This document shows positions 15,493-21,707 of a DNA stretch of 38,760 nt, in pieces (position 1 is the stretch's first letter; every line of letters begins with the position of its first letter). The position numbers were made by a program, and so were the translations under genes. The notes under the pieces were generated by a model that was given only the letters and a program-made list of their open reading frames with translations, made no database searches and was not told the DNA's origin. The DNA is from Peptococcaceae bacterium BRH_c4a (GTDB lineage: Bacteria; Bacillota; Desulfotomaculia; Desulfotomaculales; Desulfocucumaceae). The stretch covers positions 1-38,760 of the forward strand of contig LADN01000037.1 in assembly GCA_000961585.1 (NCBI GenBank), written 5' to 3'.

Positions 15493-17445
15493 TTGCTGCA
15501 AATGTCAAGTGAAAGAATGGGTACCGGCCTGATCCCTCCGCATGTAAAAGGATTCCTGAAATGGGCCGAGGAAGATCCGGAAGGTTTCTGGGAAGATGCC
15601 GCGCTCAAGGCATCCCATGATATTCACTGGTTTAAGAAATGGGACAAGGTTTTTAATTGGGAATACCCCCATTTCCAGTGGTTCATGGGTGGATTAACCA
15701 ACATATGCTATAACTGTGTTGATTACAACATAAAGCGCGGACGGGCAGGCAGGGCGGCCATCGTGGCGGAATCGGGCGAAACCGGCGAGGTCAGGACTGT
15801 CACCTATGCGCAACTGTTTTCTTTAGTCAAGCAGTACGCCGCAGCCCTAAGGGGAATGGGCGTAAAGAGAGGCGACCGGGTTGCCGTTTATATGCCCTCA
15901 GGAGTGGAGTCGGTCACAGCAATGCTGGCCTGCGCCCGCATTGGGGCAGTCCATGTGGTTATATTCGCAGGCTTCTCCTCCAATGCGGTGGCGGACAGGG
16001 TAAATGCTTCAGGAGCCCGGTTTGTGCTGACCCAGGATGAGGGCTCCAGGAGGGGCAAACCTGTTGAACTCAAACCCATCATCGACGATGGCCTGTCTAA
16101 GTGCCCCCCCGGCCAGGTAATCAAGGTGGCCGTTCTGAGGAAAAGCGAGGAACGCGCATACCCCATGCTGAAAGGTAGAGATATATACTGGGATGAATTC
16201 CTGGCCGGCGGTGAGGGATTTAGTTCCGATTACGAGCTTATGGAGGCCAATGACCCGCTGTTCCTGCTTCCCACCTCCGGCACCACGGCCAAGCCCAAGA
16301 TAACGGTGCAAAAGCACGGCGGCTACCAGATGTATGTTTACTGCATGGGCAAGTGGATATACGGGTTAAAGGAAACCGATGTCTGGTTCGCCACATCTGA
16401 TATAGGCTGGATTGTGGGACACAGCTTCAACGTATACGGGCCGCTCCTGACCGGTTGCACCACCTTGCTCTTTGAGGGGACCCCGGACTACCCCCGCAAG
16501 GATATGTGGTGGGAAATGGCTTCCCGGAACAAGGCCACCGGGCTGTGGCTCTCCCCCACCGGAGTAAGGGGGATGATGAGGCTTGGCATTGAGAATGCCG
16601 AAAAACACGACCTCAGTTCGGTGGAAAGAATATTCTGCGCCGGCGAGGTGCTGAATCCCCCGGCTTGGAAATGGCTGCAGGAAGATGTATTCAAGAATAG
16701 AATACCGGTGATGGATCACATGTGGCAGACCGAAACTTCCGGCCCTATATTCGCAAATCCTTACGGCCTGGGCATTATACCCATCAAGCCAGGCTCGGCC
16801 CACATACCGGTCCCCGGCGTGGTTGCCCGGGTGGTTGACGAGAAAGACGGGAAACCCCTGGCCCCGGGAGAAAAGGGAGTGGTGGTGATAAAGCGGCCCT
16901 TCCCGGGACTGGTTTCCGAGCTTTGGGGCGATCCCGACGGGCTCAAGACCAATTATTGGGAAAAGATGGAATCCACAAAGGGATCTTACTACTGCGGAGA
17001 CGCGGCTGCCATGGATGAAGACGGATACCTGTGGTTTGCCGGGCGGTCCGATGAGGTAATCAAGATCGCGGCCCACCGCATAGGCACAGTGGAGGTGGAA
17101 AGTTCCCTGATAGGTCACCCGGCCGTGGTGGAGGCCGGTGTATCCGGTGTTCCCGACGAACTGAGGGGCGAGGTGGCCTGCGCCTTCGTGGTATTAAAAC
17201 AAAACTATGAACCCTCGGAAGAACTTAAAAAGGAACTGATCACTCACATCCGCAAGACCATGGGCGCCATCGTTGTAATGAAGGACATACAGTTCGTAGG
17301 GTCGCTGCCCAAAACCCGCAGCGGAAAAATAATGCGCAGGGTCATGAAGACCCTCATGATGGGCAATGAACTGGGTGACCTGTCCACCATCGAGGAGGAG
17401 GCCTCGGTTTCAGAAATAAGGGACGCCATTTTAAAGATGAAATAA
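15493..17445 (+). CDS. AMP-forming acyl-CoA synthetase (acetyl/propionyl-CoA synthetase-like)
   Basis: About 650 residues, the size of acetyl-CoA synthetases of the ANL superfamily. The N-terminal ACS domain contains FNWEYPHFQWF and GLTNICYNCVDY. The core has the phosphate loop LLPTSGTTAKPKITVQKHGGY, DIGWIVGHSFNVYGPL, the adenine motif DHMWQTETSG, and YCGDAAAMDEDGYLWFAGRSDEVIKIAAHRIG. The catalytic lysine is in LPKTRSGKIMRRVMK near residue 615. The usual TG-x-PKG of the phosphate loop reads TAKPKI here. The substrate is probably acetate, propionate or another short acid; sequence alone does not decide. The start is TTG at 15493 (GAGGTGG upstream) or ATG at 15502. It is a single-gene unit. Confidence 0.9.
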   Translation: MLQMSSERMGTGLIPPHVKGFLKWAEEDPEGFWEDAALKASHDIHWFKKWDKVFNWEYPHFQWFMGGLTNICYNCVDYNIKRGRAGRAAIVAESGETGEVRTVTYAQLFSLVKQYAAALRGMGVKRGDRVAVYMPSGVESVTAMLACARIGAVHVVIFAGFSSNAVADRVNASGARFVLTQDEGSRRGKPVELKPIIDDGLSKCPPGQVIKVAVLRKSEERAYPMLKGRDIYWDEFLAGGEGFSSDYELMEANDPLFLLPTSGTTAKPKITVQKHGGYQMYVYCMGKWIYGLKETDVWFATSDIGWIVGHSFNVYGPLLTGCTTLLFEGTPDYPRKDMWWEMASRNKATGLWLSPTGVRGMMRLGIENAEKHDLSSVERIFCAGEVLNPPAWKWLQEDVFKNRIPVMDHMWQTETSGPIFANPYGLGIIPIKPGSAHIPVPGVVARVVDEKDGKPLAPGEKGVVVIKRPFPGLVSELWGDPDGLKTNYWEKMESTKGSYYCGDAAAMDEDGYLWFAGRSDEVIKIAAHRIGTVEVESSLIGHPAVVEAGVSGVPDELRGEVACAFVVLKQNYEPSEELKKELITHIRKTMGAIVVMKDIQFVGSLPKTRSGKIMRRVMKTLMMGNELGDLSTIEEEASVSEIRDAILKMK

Positions 17446-17455
17446 TGCTAAAATT

Positions 17456-17483
17456 AAGAAGGCCCACTGATGCGGGCCTTCTT
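17456..17483. terminator. Bidirectional intrinsic terminator after the acyl-CoA synthetase gene
   Basis: AAGAAGGCCC and GGGCCTTCTT form a perfect ten-base stem around ACTGATGC, with A/T-rich runs on both sides. It ends the synthetase gene and, from the other strand, the small gene at 17516-17632. Confidence 0.88.
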
Positions 17484-17496
17484 ATTTCCTGAAAAC

Positions 17497-17517
17497 AGAA
17501 CTCAGAATTCATAATTC
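17497..17517. repeat. Degenerate 7-bp tandem repeat (three units)
   Basis: AGAACTC, AGAATTC and ATAATTC follow each other without a gap. The last unit overlaps the stop codon (17516-17518) of the 38-residue ORF. It resembles the heptamer repeats at 19173 and 33285 in period and placement. Confidence 0.45.
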
Positions 17518-17632
17518 AGTCAACAGTGCCGTCACTGTTTTCCACAATGCTCTGTTCCACAGCTTCTCTGTGGTTTGCCTCCAGTTCCACCTTGACATCC
17601 TTGACCTTTTTCTCAAAATCCTTGAAACCCAT
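17516..17632 (-). CDS. Small 38-residue charged protein
   Basis: A short ORF on the minus strand that starts MGFKDFEKKVKDVKVELE and ends VENSDGTVD. GGAGGG lies seven bases before the ATG at 17632. A promoter-like pair lies 60 bases upstream and a bidirectional terminator follows, so expression is plausible. The sequence is highly charged, predicted helical and soluble, with no Cys and no membrane segment. I do not recognise a family. It is parallel to, and just downstream of, the GntR/RCK_C regulator gene. Confidence 0.6.
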   Translation of the reverse strand: MGFKDFEKKVKDVKVELEANHREAVEQSIVENSDGTVD

Positions 17633-17690
17633 ACCGGCTCCCTCCTGATTTAGGCGGATTTTACCGGTTATTATATCCATTTTTATATGT

Positions 17691-17719
17691 ATTATACCTT
17701 ATTAGTCCGGATCCACCAA
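17691..17719 (-). promoter_or_regulatory. Possible promoter of the 38-residue gene
   Basis: TTGGTG (17719-17714) and TATAAT (17696-17691) on the minus strand, 17 bases apart. The -35 box lies inside the last codons of the GntR-family gene. Confidence 0.45.
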
Positions 17720-18325
17720 GCTATGCAGCTCTTCCTTCATTTCGGGGTGAACCACCATTATTAGAATATCGTCAGACTCTATAATGTTATCTGCCCGGGG
17801 CGAAACTATCTCTTCGCCGTTCCGGTATATGGCCAGCACCGTTGCCCCGGTTTTTCCCCTGAATTCAGCCTCCATGAGAGACTTCCCCACCAGGGGGGAA
17901 AAGCGGGTCACCTTTATCTCCTCAATTTTCTGGAACCTTCCGGCCATTTTAAAGGTGTAGTCCAGAAGGTCATTCATCAGTTTTTCTATTTCATTATTAA
18001 GCATGTCCCTTTCCCTCAACAGGAAATGCAGTCTTTCCTGAACATCCCTCAGTATCTGGCGCTGGCCGCTCTGGGCCAGAAAGGCCTCAGCCGCCTTTTT
18101 GGACCTTACCACCACGCCCACCCCGGGTGAAACATTTACTATCCCGGTGTCCTGCAGCAATGTCAGCGCCCTGCGTATAGTCTCCGGGGATACGTTATAC
18201 TTACCGGCCAGGGTAGATCGGCCAAATACCTTTTGGCCTTCACGGTACTCACCTCTTACTATCCTGGAGGCTATGTCAATGGCAATATTGACATAGCGGG
18301 CCATTGAGCTGCCTGTATTGTCCAT
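17702..18325 (-). CDS. GntR-family regulator with C-terminal RCK_C (TrkA-C) domain, BusR-like
   Basis: A 207-residue protein. Residues about 8-75 are a GntR winged helix (ARYVNIAIDIASRIVRGEY, GRSTLAGKYNVSPETIRRAL, DTGIVNVSPGVGVVV). Residues about 85-135 look like a coiled coil (RDVQERLHFLLRERDMLNN). Residues about 140-205 are an RCK_C domain (FSPLVGKSLMEAEFRGKTGA, IYRNGEEIVSPRADNIIES, DDILIMVV). The same architecture and length define BusR, which binds cyclic di-AMP through RCK_C and represses an osmolyte importer; related proteins control potassium or osmolyte uptake. Ligand and targets here are inferred, and no transporter is next to it. An internal ATG at codon 8 is an alternative start. 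Confidence 0.88.
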   Translation of the reverse strand: MDNTGSSMARYVNIAIDIASRIVRGEYREGQKVFGRSTLAGKYNVSPETIRRALTLLQDTGIVNVSPGVGVVVRSKKAAEAFLAQSGQRQILRDVQERLHFLLRERDMLNNEIEKLMNDLLDYTFKMAGRFQKIEEIKVTRFSPLVGKSLMEAEFRGKTGATVLAIYRNGEEIVSPRADNIIESDDILIMVVHPEMKEELHSLVDPD

Positions 18326-18359
18326 TTAATATTCAGTGCTCCTTTAAGAGAACAATCTA

Positions 18360-18483
18360 GGAGGCTGTTGAAAAAGTCCATCTGCGGCGTTGCGGCGGCG
18401 GCTTCAATGCTCAACGTACAAGGAGTACGCCTCCGCTTGAAGCCTTGCCGCGCCTTGCATCTGGAGCTTTTTGAACAGCCTCC
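18360..18483. repeat. 124-bp imperfect palindromic repeat (MITE/REP-like)
   Basis: The ends GGAGGCTGTTGAAAAAG and CTTTTTGAACAGCCTCC are near-perfect inverted repeats, and the pairing continues inward (GGCTTCAA with TTGAAGCC, GGAGTACGCC near the middle). It contains no credible ORF. Elements with GAGGCTGTTGAAAAAG ends occur dispersed in many anaerobe genomes as far as I recall. It lies between the GntR-family gene and cheW. Confidence 0.75.
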
Positions 18484-18561
18484 GGTTGTAGTCGAATAAG
18501 TACTTTGTTGACCTCTTAATATAGTTTTGCAACACTCTCCTAGCGGTAATAAAAAATGAGG

Positions 18562-18975
18562 TCAGATTATTTCCCCCAGGTTCAAGAGGAGCCACAGCTG
18601 GTCTTTCTTCTTCACCACGCCCTTCAGATAGTCCACACTGTCCCCGGCCACCGAGGGAGGTTCGATTTCGTCTTCGCTGAACCTGCCCACCTCCAGGACA
18701 ATATCCACTATCATGCCCACCTTTTGCCCCCCGTTCTCCACAACAATGATTCTGGTATCCTCGCCGTACTGGCTGACTGGAAGGTTCAGACGCTTATTCA
18801 AGTTGATTACCGGCACTATGCTGCCACGAAGGTTTATAATTCCTTCCACATAATGCTTGGTGTTGGGAACCCTGGTAATGTTGCTCATGCGGATTATTTC
18901 CTGGGTTTCCTGAATCGGAAGGGCATACTGCTGCTCGTTGAGCTGAAAGATGACTAACTGTTCTTCTGATTTCAC
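18562..18975 (-). CDS. cheW: CheW-like chemotaxis coupling protein
   Basis: A 137-residue single CheW domain. CheW links chemoreceptors to the histidine kinase CheA at the inner membrane face. Conserved stretches are LVIFQLNEQQYALPIQETQEI (here split as LVIFQLNEQQYALP), VPNTKHYVEGIINLRGSIVP, DTRIIVVENGGQKVGMIVD, and the end YLKGVVKKKDQLWLLLNL. The start is probably the GTG at 18975 with a G-rich site upstream. No other chemotaxis gene lies in the window; the next gene downstream of its leader is PilZ, another motility-type protein. Confidence 0.93.
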   Translation of the reverse strand: MKSEEQLVIFQLNEQQYALPIQETQEIIRMSNITRVPNTKHYVEGIINLRGSIVPVINLNKRLNLPVSQYGEDTRIIVVENGGQKVGMIVDIVLEVGRFSEDEIEPPSVAGDSVDYLKGVVKKKDQLWLLLNLGEII

Positions 18976-19033
18976 AGGGTGATACCCCCTTATATTTAGC
19001 GTATAGGTGCGTGATACTAATCCGATGCATTAA

Positions 19034-19115
19034 GAATATTTAACATATTTCTGCAAAATCCTCCTGCAAAATAAGAATATCGCTAAATATTTGCAAAAGT
19101 TATTGCTTCCTCCTG
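19034..19115 (-). repeat. Degenerate direct repeat in the leader of cheW
   Basis: Two segments, 19034-19066 and 19075-19115, share the layout GAATAT, A/T block, TGCAAAA and TCCTCCTG (plus strand), the second carrying about nine extra bases. On the minus strand each begins CAGGAGGA. Both are untranslated and lie 60-140 bases before the cheW start. Confidence 0.4.
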
Positions 19116-19172
19116 AAAGAATCCGAAATTAGCGGGGTCCGGTATTGAGGAATGGGGAATGAGGACACTCTT

Positions 19173-19211
19173 AGCTTATAGCTTATAGCTTATAGCTTAT
19201 AGCTTATAGCT
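19173..19211. repeat. Heptamer tandem repeat AGCTTAT, over five copies
   Basis: Five full perfect AGCTTAT units (19173-19207) and a partial sixth. On the minus strand the repeat encodes the last residues SYKL and the stop of the PilZ gene, so changes in copy number by 7 bp would leave the first stop in place or alter the tail. Confidence 0.9.
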
Positions 19212-19852
19212 CCCATTATGTGCCGGATGATGATGTCGTGGTCGGTTTTCTTTATATCCACGAACTCCACCCCCACAAGGTACTTCCCGACGCCGGGGGC
19301 CGGGGGAACTGTCCTGGTTACCACGGATAGCACATTCAGCTTACGGTAGCTGTTATACGCCGGCAGGATGAACTGCAGTATTATCCTGCTCCCCTGTCCG
19401 GTATACTCATCAACCTCCAGTTCCATTCCACCGGCGCTGATGTTTGTGGCGCCCGCCTTTTTAAATAAAGGTTCAGCTCCGGTTTCCGGCTGTATGGCGT
19501 ATTGTATTCTCAACAATCTCTTTACCCTTACAAATCTCCTCTTGTCTTCCTTTACAGGGCCGTGAACCAAAGTCCTCCCGGCCTCTTCTTCCCTGTCCTT
19601 CCCGTATAATCCCCTGTCAGAAGACTTTTGAGCCCGGTCACCGCCATGGTTCCCGCCTGCTTCCCTTGCAGTGGCTTTGGGTAGTGTTTTTTTTAGTTCA
19701 CCCAGGAGTATATCTCTGAAGGGGTTGTCGATCAGTATTTCACCCTTGTCTATGCGGGTAACGGAAGAAATATACTCCGTGGAGCTGTTTCTCTTATAAT
19801 CGTATATTCTTCCTTTCAGGTGAAATCGCAGCACCTTCGGAAACATGCGCAT
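19190..19852 (-). CDS. PilZ-domain protein (cyclic-di-GMP receptor)
   Basis: A 220-residue protein. The C-terminal half (about 110-215) is a PilZ domain with the two ligand motifs: RRFVR (RxxxR) near residue 114 and NISAGG ((D/N)xSxxG) near residue 147. Such domains bind cyclic di-GMP and act on flagellar motors, synthases or partners. The N-terminal 55 residues (LKGRIYDYKRN, YISSVTRIDKGEILIDNPF) look like the start of a YcgR-type N-domain. It gives way to a Gly/Lys/Glu-rich linker, so that domain seems shortened. The gene lies 214 bases upstream of cheW, and the stop codon is inside a heptamer repeat. Confidence 0.9.
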   Translation of the reverse strand: MRMFPKVLRFHLKGRIYDYKRNSSTEYISSVTRIDKGEILIDNPFRDILLGELKKTLPKATAREAGGNHGGDRAQKSSDRGLYGKDREEEAGRTLVHGPVKEDKRRFVRVKRLLRIQYAIQPETGAEPLFKKAGATNISAGGMELEVDEYTGQGSRIILQFILPAYNSYRKLNVLSVVTRTVPPAPGVGKYLVGVEFVDIKKTDHDIIIRHIMGAISYKL

Positions 19853-20103
19853 TCCCCATTTCTTAGCTTCCGGGTTGCAGTGATTCCACGGTGATCGCCC
19901 GCCGGTTTCCGCTTTTGAACATTATGAGGGCAGGCCAGCTCGACCGGAAATAAATACCTATACATATAATATCGTAAATAGCCAAATAAAAATAAAGGCG
20001 GGAGGTTTGGGTATCACATATTTTTTTTTCGCTATTTTTCGAGGTTTTATTTAAGAAAAAACCCTGGAAAGCTGAGGTTGTCCGGTAAAAGCCCCCTGCA
20101 AAA

Positions 20104-20139
20104 GACAAAGGCTGCGGTATCTTTCCATCGGCCTTTGTC
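20104..20139 (-). terminator. Hairpin after rpe, possible terminator
   Basis: GACAAAGGC and GCCTTTGTC form a perfect nine-base stem enclosing 18 bases (CGATGGAAAGATACCGCA on the minus strand), followed by TTTTGC. It begins eight bases after the rpe stop. The long purine-rich loop is unusual for a plain terminator. The remaining intergenic sequence to the PilZ start (19853-20103) is AT-rich with nothing else recognised. Confidence 0.55.
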
Positions 20140-20147
20140 ATCTATAT

Positions 20148-20825
20148 CTATTTCCTGGGCTGATCCTGCTCTTTTATCGCCGATTTTCTTATTTCCCTGA
20201 CGGCCTGTCCGGGATCGGGCCGTCCGAAAACCGATGACCCGGCCACCAGTACGGTGGCCCCGGCCTCTACCGCCAGGGGTGCGGTTTTGATCCCTATTCC
20301 CCCGTCCACCTGTATCTCGGCAGGCGATCCGGCGGTCTGCAACATGTCCCTGATGGTTCTTATTTTGGGCAGCATTGCACTGATCAAATCCTGCCCCCCG
20401 AACCCCGGGTTGACGGCCATCACCAGCACCAGGTCAACCATGCCCAGAACGTATTCTACGACCGACGGGTGGGTGGACGGGTTTAGCGCCACCCCGGCTT
20501 TTATACCCCTGTTCTTGATCATCTGTATGGCGCGGTGAAGGTGGGGGGTGGATTCCGCATGGACGGTGACCAGATCGGCCCCGGCATCAATAAAACCGCC
20601 TATGTACTGTTCGGGGTTTTCTATCATCAGATGAACATCGAATATCATATTGGAATCTTTTCTCAGGGCGGCCACCACCGGCGGGCCGAAGGTTATGTTG
20701 GGAACGAAGTGCCCGTCCATTATATCCAGATGAAGGTATTCGGCCCCGGCAGCCTCCACCCTGCCTATTTGTTCAGCCAGCCTGGAAAAATCAGCCGCCA
20801 GAAGCGACGGCGCCATTTTTATCAT
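20148..20825 (-). CDS. rpe: Ribulose-phosphate 3-epimerase
   Basis: Rpe (225 residues) interconverts ribulose-5-phosphate and xylulose-5-phosphate in the pentose phosphate pathway. The TIM-barrel signatures are MAPSLLAADFSRL, HLDIMDGHFVPNITFGP with the metal residues, FDVHLMIENPE, LVMAVNPGFGGQ (phosphate binding), and IQVDGGIGIKTAP. The ATG follows the rsgA stop codon immediately. It closes the long cell-wall and signalling operon, and a hairpin follows. Confidence 0.97.
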   Translation of the reverse strand: MIKMAPSLLAADFSRLAEQIGRVEAAGAEYLHLDIMDGHFVPNITFGPPVVAALRKDSNMIFDVHLMIENPEQYIGGFIDAGADLVTVHAESTPHLHRAIQMIKNRGIKAGVALNPSTHPSVVEYVLGMVDLVLVMAVNPGFGGQDLISAMLPKIRTIRDMLQTAGSPAEIQVDGGIGIKTAPLAVEAGATVLVAGSSVFGRPDPGQAVREIRKSAIKEQDQPRK

Positions 20826-21707
20826 CTAATAGCTCCTCTCCCGAACAATGATTTCATTCAACATGTCAATGTATCTGCCGTACCGGCCTCCGTCAATTTC
20901 TTTTCCGGCCACCGCCCTCTTGACGGCGCAGTCAGGCTCGGCCTTGTGCAGGCAGCCCCTGAACCTACAGCTATTATTGTATTTTTCCATCTCCGGGAAA
21001 AAATACACCAGTTCCACCCTTTTCATTTCCGGCAGGAAAAGGGTGGAAAACCCGGGGGTATCAGCCACCAGCCCGCCGCCCTCCATGGTGAGCAGCTCCA
21101 CATGCCTGGTGGTGTGACGGCCCCTTTTCAACTTGTGCCCCACCTCCCCGGTTTTCAGGGACAGCCCGGACTGAACTGCGTTCAAAAGGCTGCTTTTGCC
21201 GGATCCTGAAGGCCCGGCAAATACCGATATGCCCTCGGCCAGGATCTGCCGCAGTTCCTCTATACCGGCGCCGGCCCTGGCGCTGGTGAGCAAAACAGTG
21301 TATCCGGCAGCCCTGTAGGCCGGCGCAAATTCAGGGGTCCGCCCTTCCTCCAGGTCTATTTTGTTAAAGCAAATAACCGGCAGGACCTCTTCGGCCCCGG
21401 ACTGTATCAGGAAACGGTCCAGCAGGGCCAGGGTGGGTTCGGGGTCCCTCACGGCAAATACAATCACCGACCGGTCCACATTGGCCACCGGGGGCCTCAG
21501 CAGGGCATTGCGCCGGGGATATACCTCTTCCACCACTGCCTGATCCTGCGCGTCAACACTTAAGAGAACCCGGTCCCCCACCAGAGGTGCAATATTCCGG
21601 TGCCGGAAAACCCCCCTCAGGGTGCACCGCCACAGGGAAGCTCCGGCTTTAACAAAGTAGAAACCCCCGTAGGCCTTTACTATGATCCCGTCTATATTAG
21701 AACTCAT
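20826..21707 (-). CDS. rsgA: Ribosome small-subunit GTPase RsgA
   Basis: RsgA (293 residues) is a circularly permuted GTPase that helps late 30S maturation and in Gram-positives is linked to wall synthesis. An N-terminal OB fold precedes the GTPase, in which the G4 motif CFNKIDLEE comes before G1 FAGPSGSGKSSLLNA and G3 DTPGFS, the hallmark permutation. The C-terminal zinc site reads CRFRGCLHKAEPDCAVKRA. The start ATG follows the kinase stop directly. In this phylum the gene is commonly beside prkC and rpe, as here. Confidence 0.97.
   Translation of the reverse strand: MSSNIDGIIVKAYGGFYFVKAGASLWRCTLRGVFRHRNIAPLVGDRVLLSVDAQDQAVVEEVYPRRNALLRPPVANVDRSVIVFAVRDPEPTLALLDRFLIQSGAEEVLPVICFNKIDLEEGRTPEFAPAYRAAGYTVLLTSARAGAGIEELRQILAEGISVFAGPSGSGKSSLLNAVQSGLSLKTGEVGHKLKRGRHTTRHVELLTMEGGGLVADTPGFSTLFLPEMKRVELVYFFPEMEKYNNSCRFRGCLHKAEPDCAVKRAVAGKEIDGGRYGRYIDMLNEIIVRERSY

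Noticed and set aside
19863-20141. A 92-codon open frame between rpe and the PilZ gene on the minus strand
   Set aside because: Its start lies inside the rpe hairpin, there is no suitable ribosome binding site, the middle is AT-rich and the translation matches nothing I know. Kept as non-coding.
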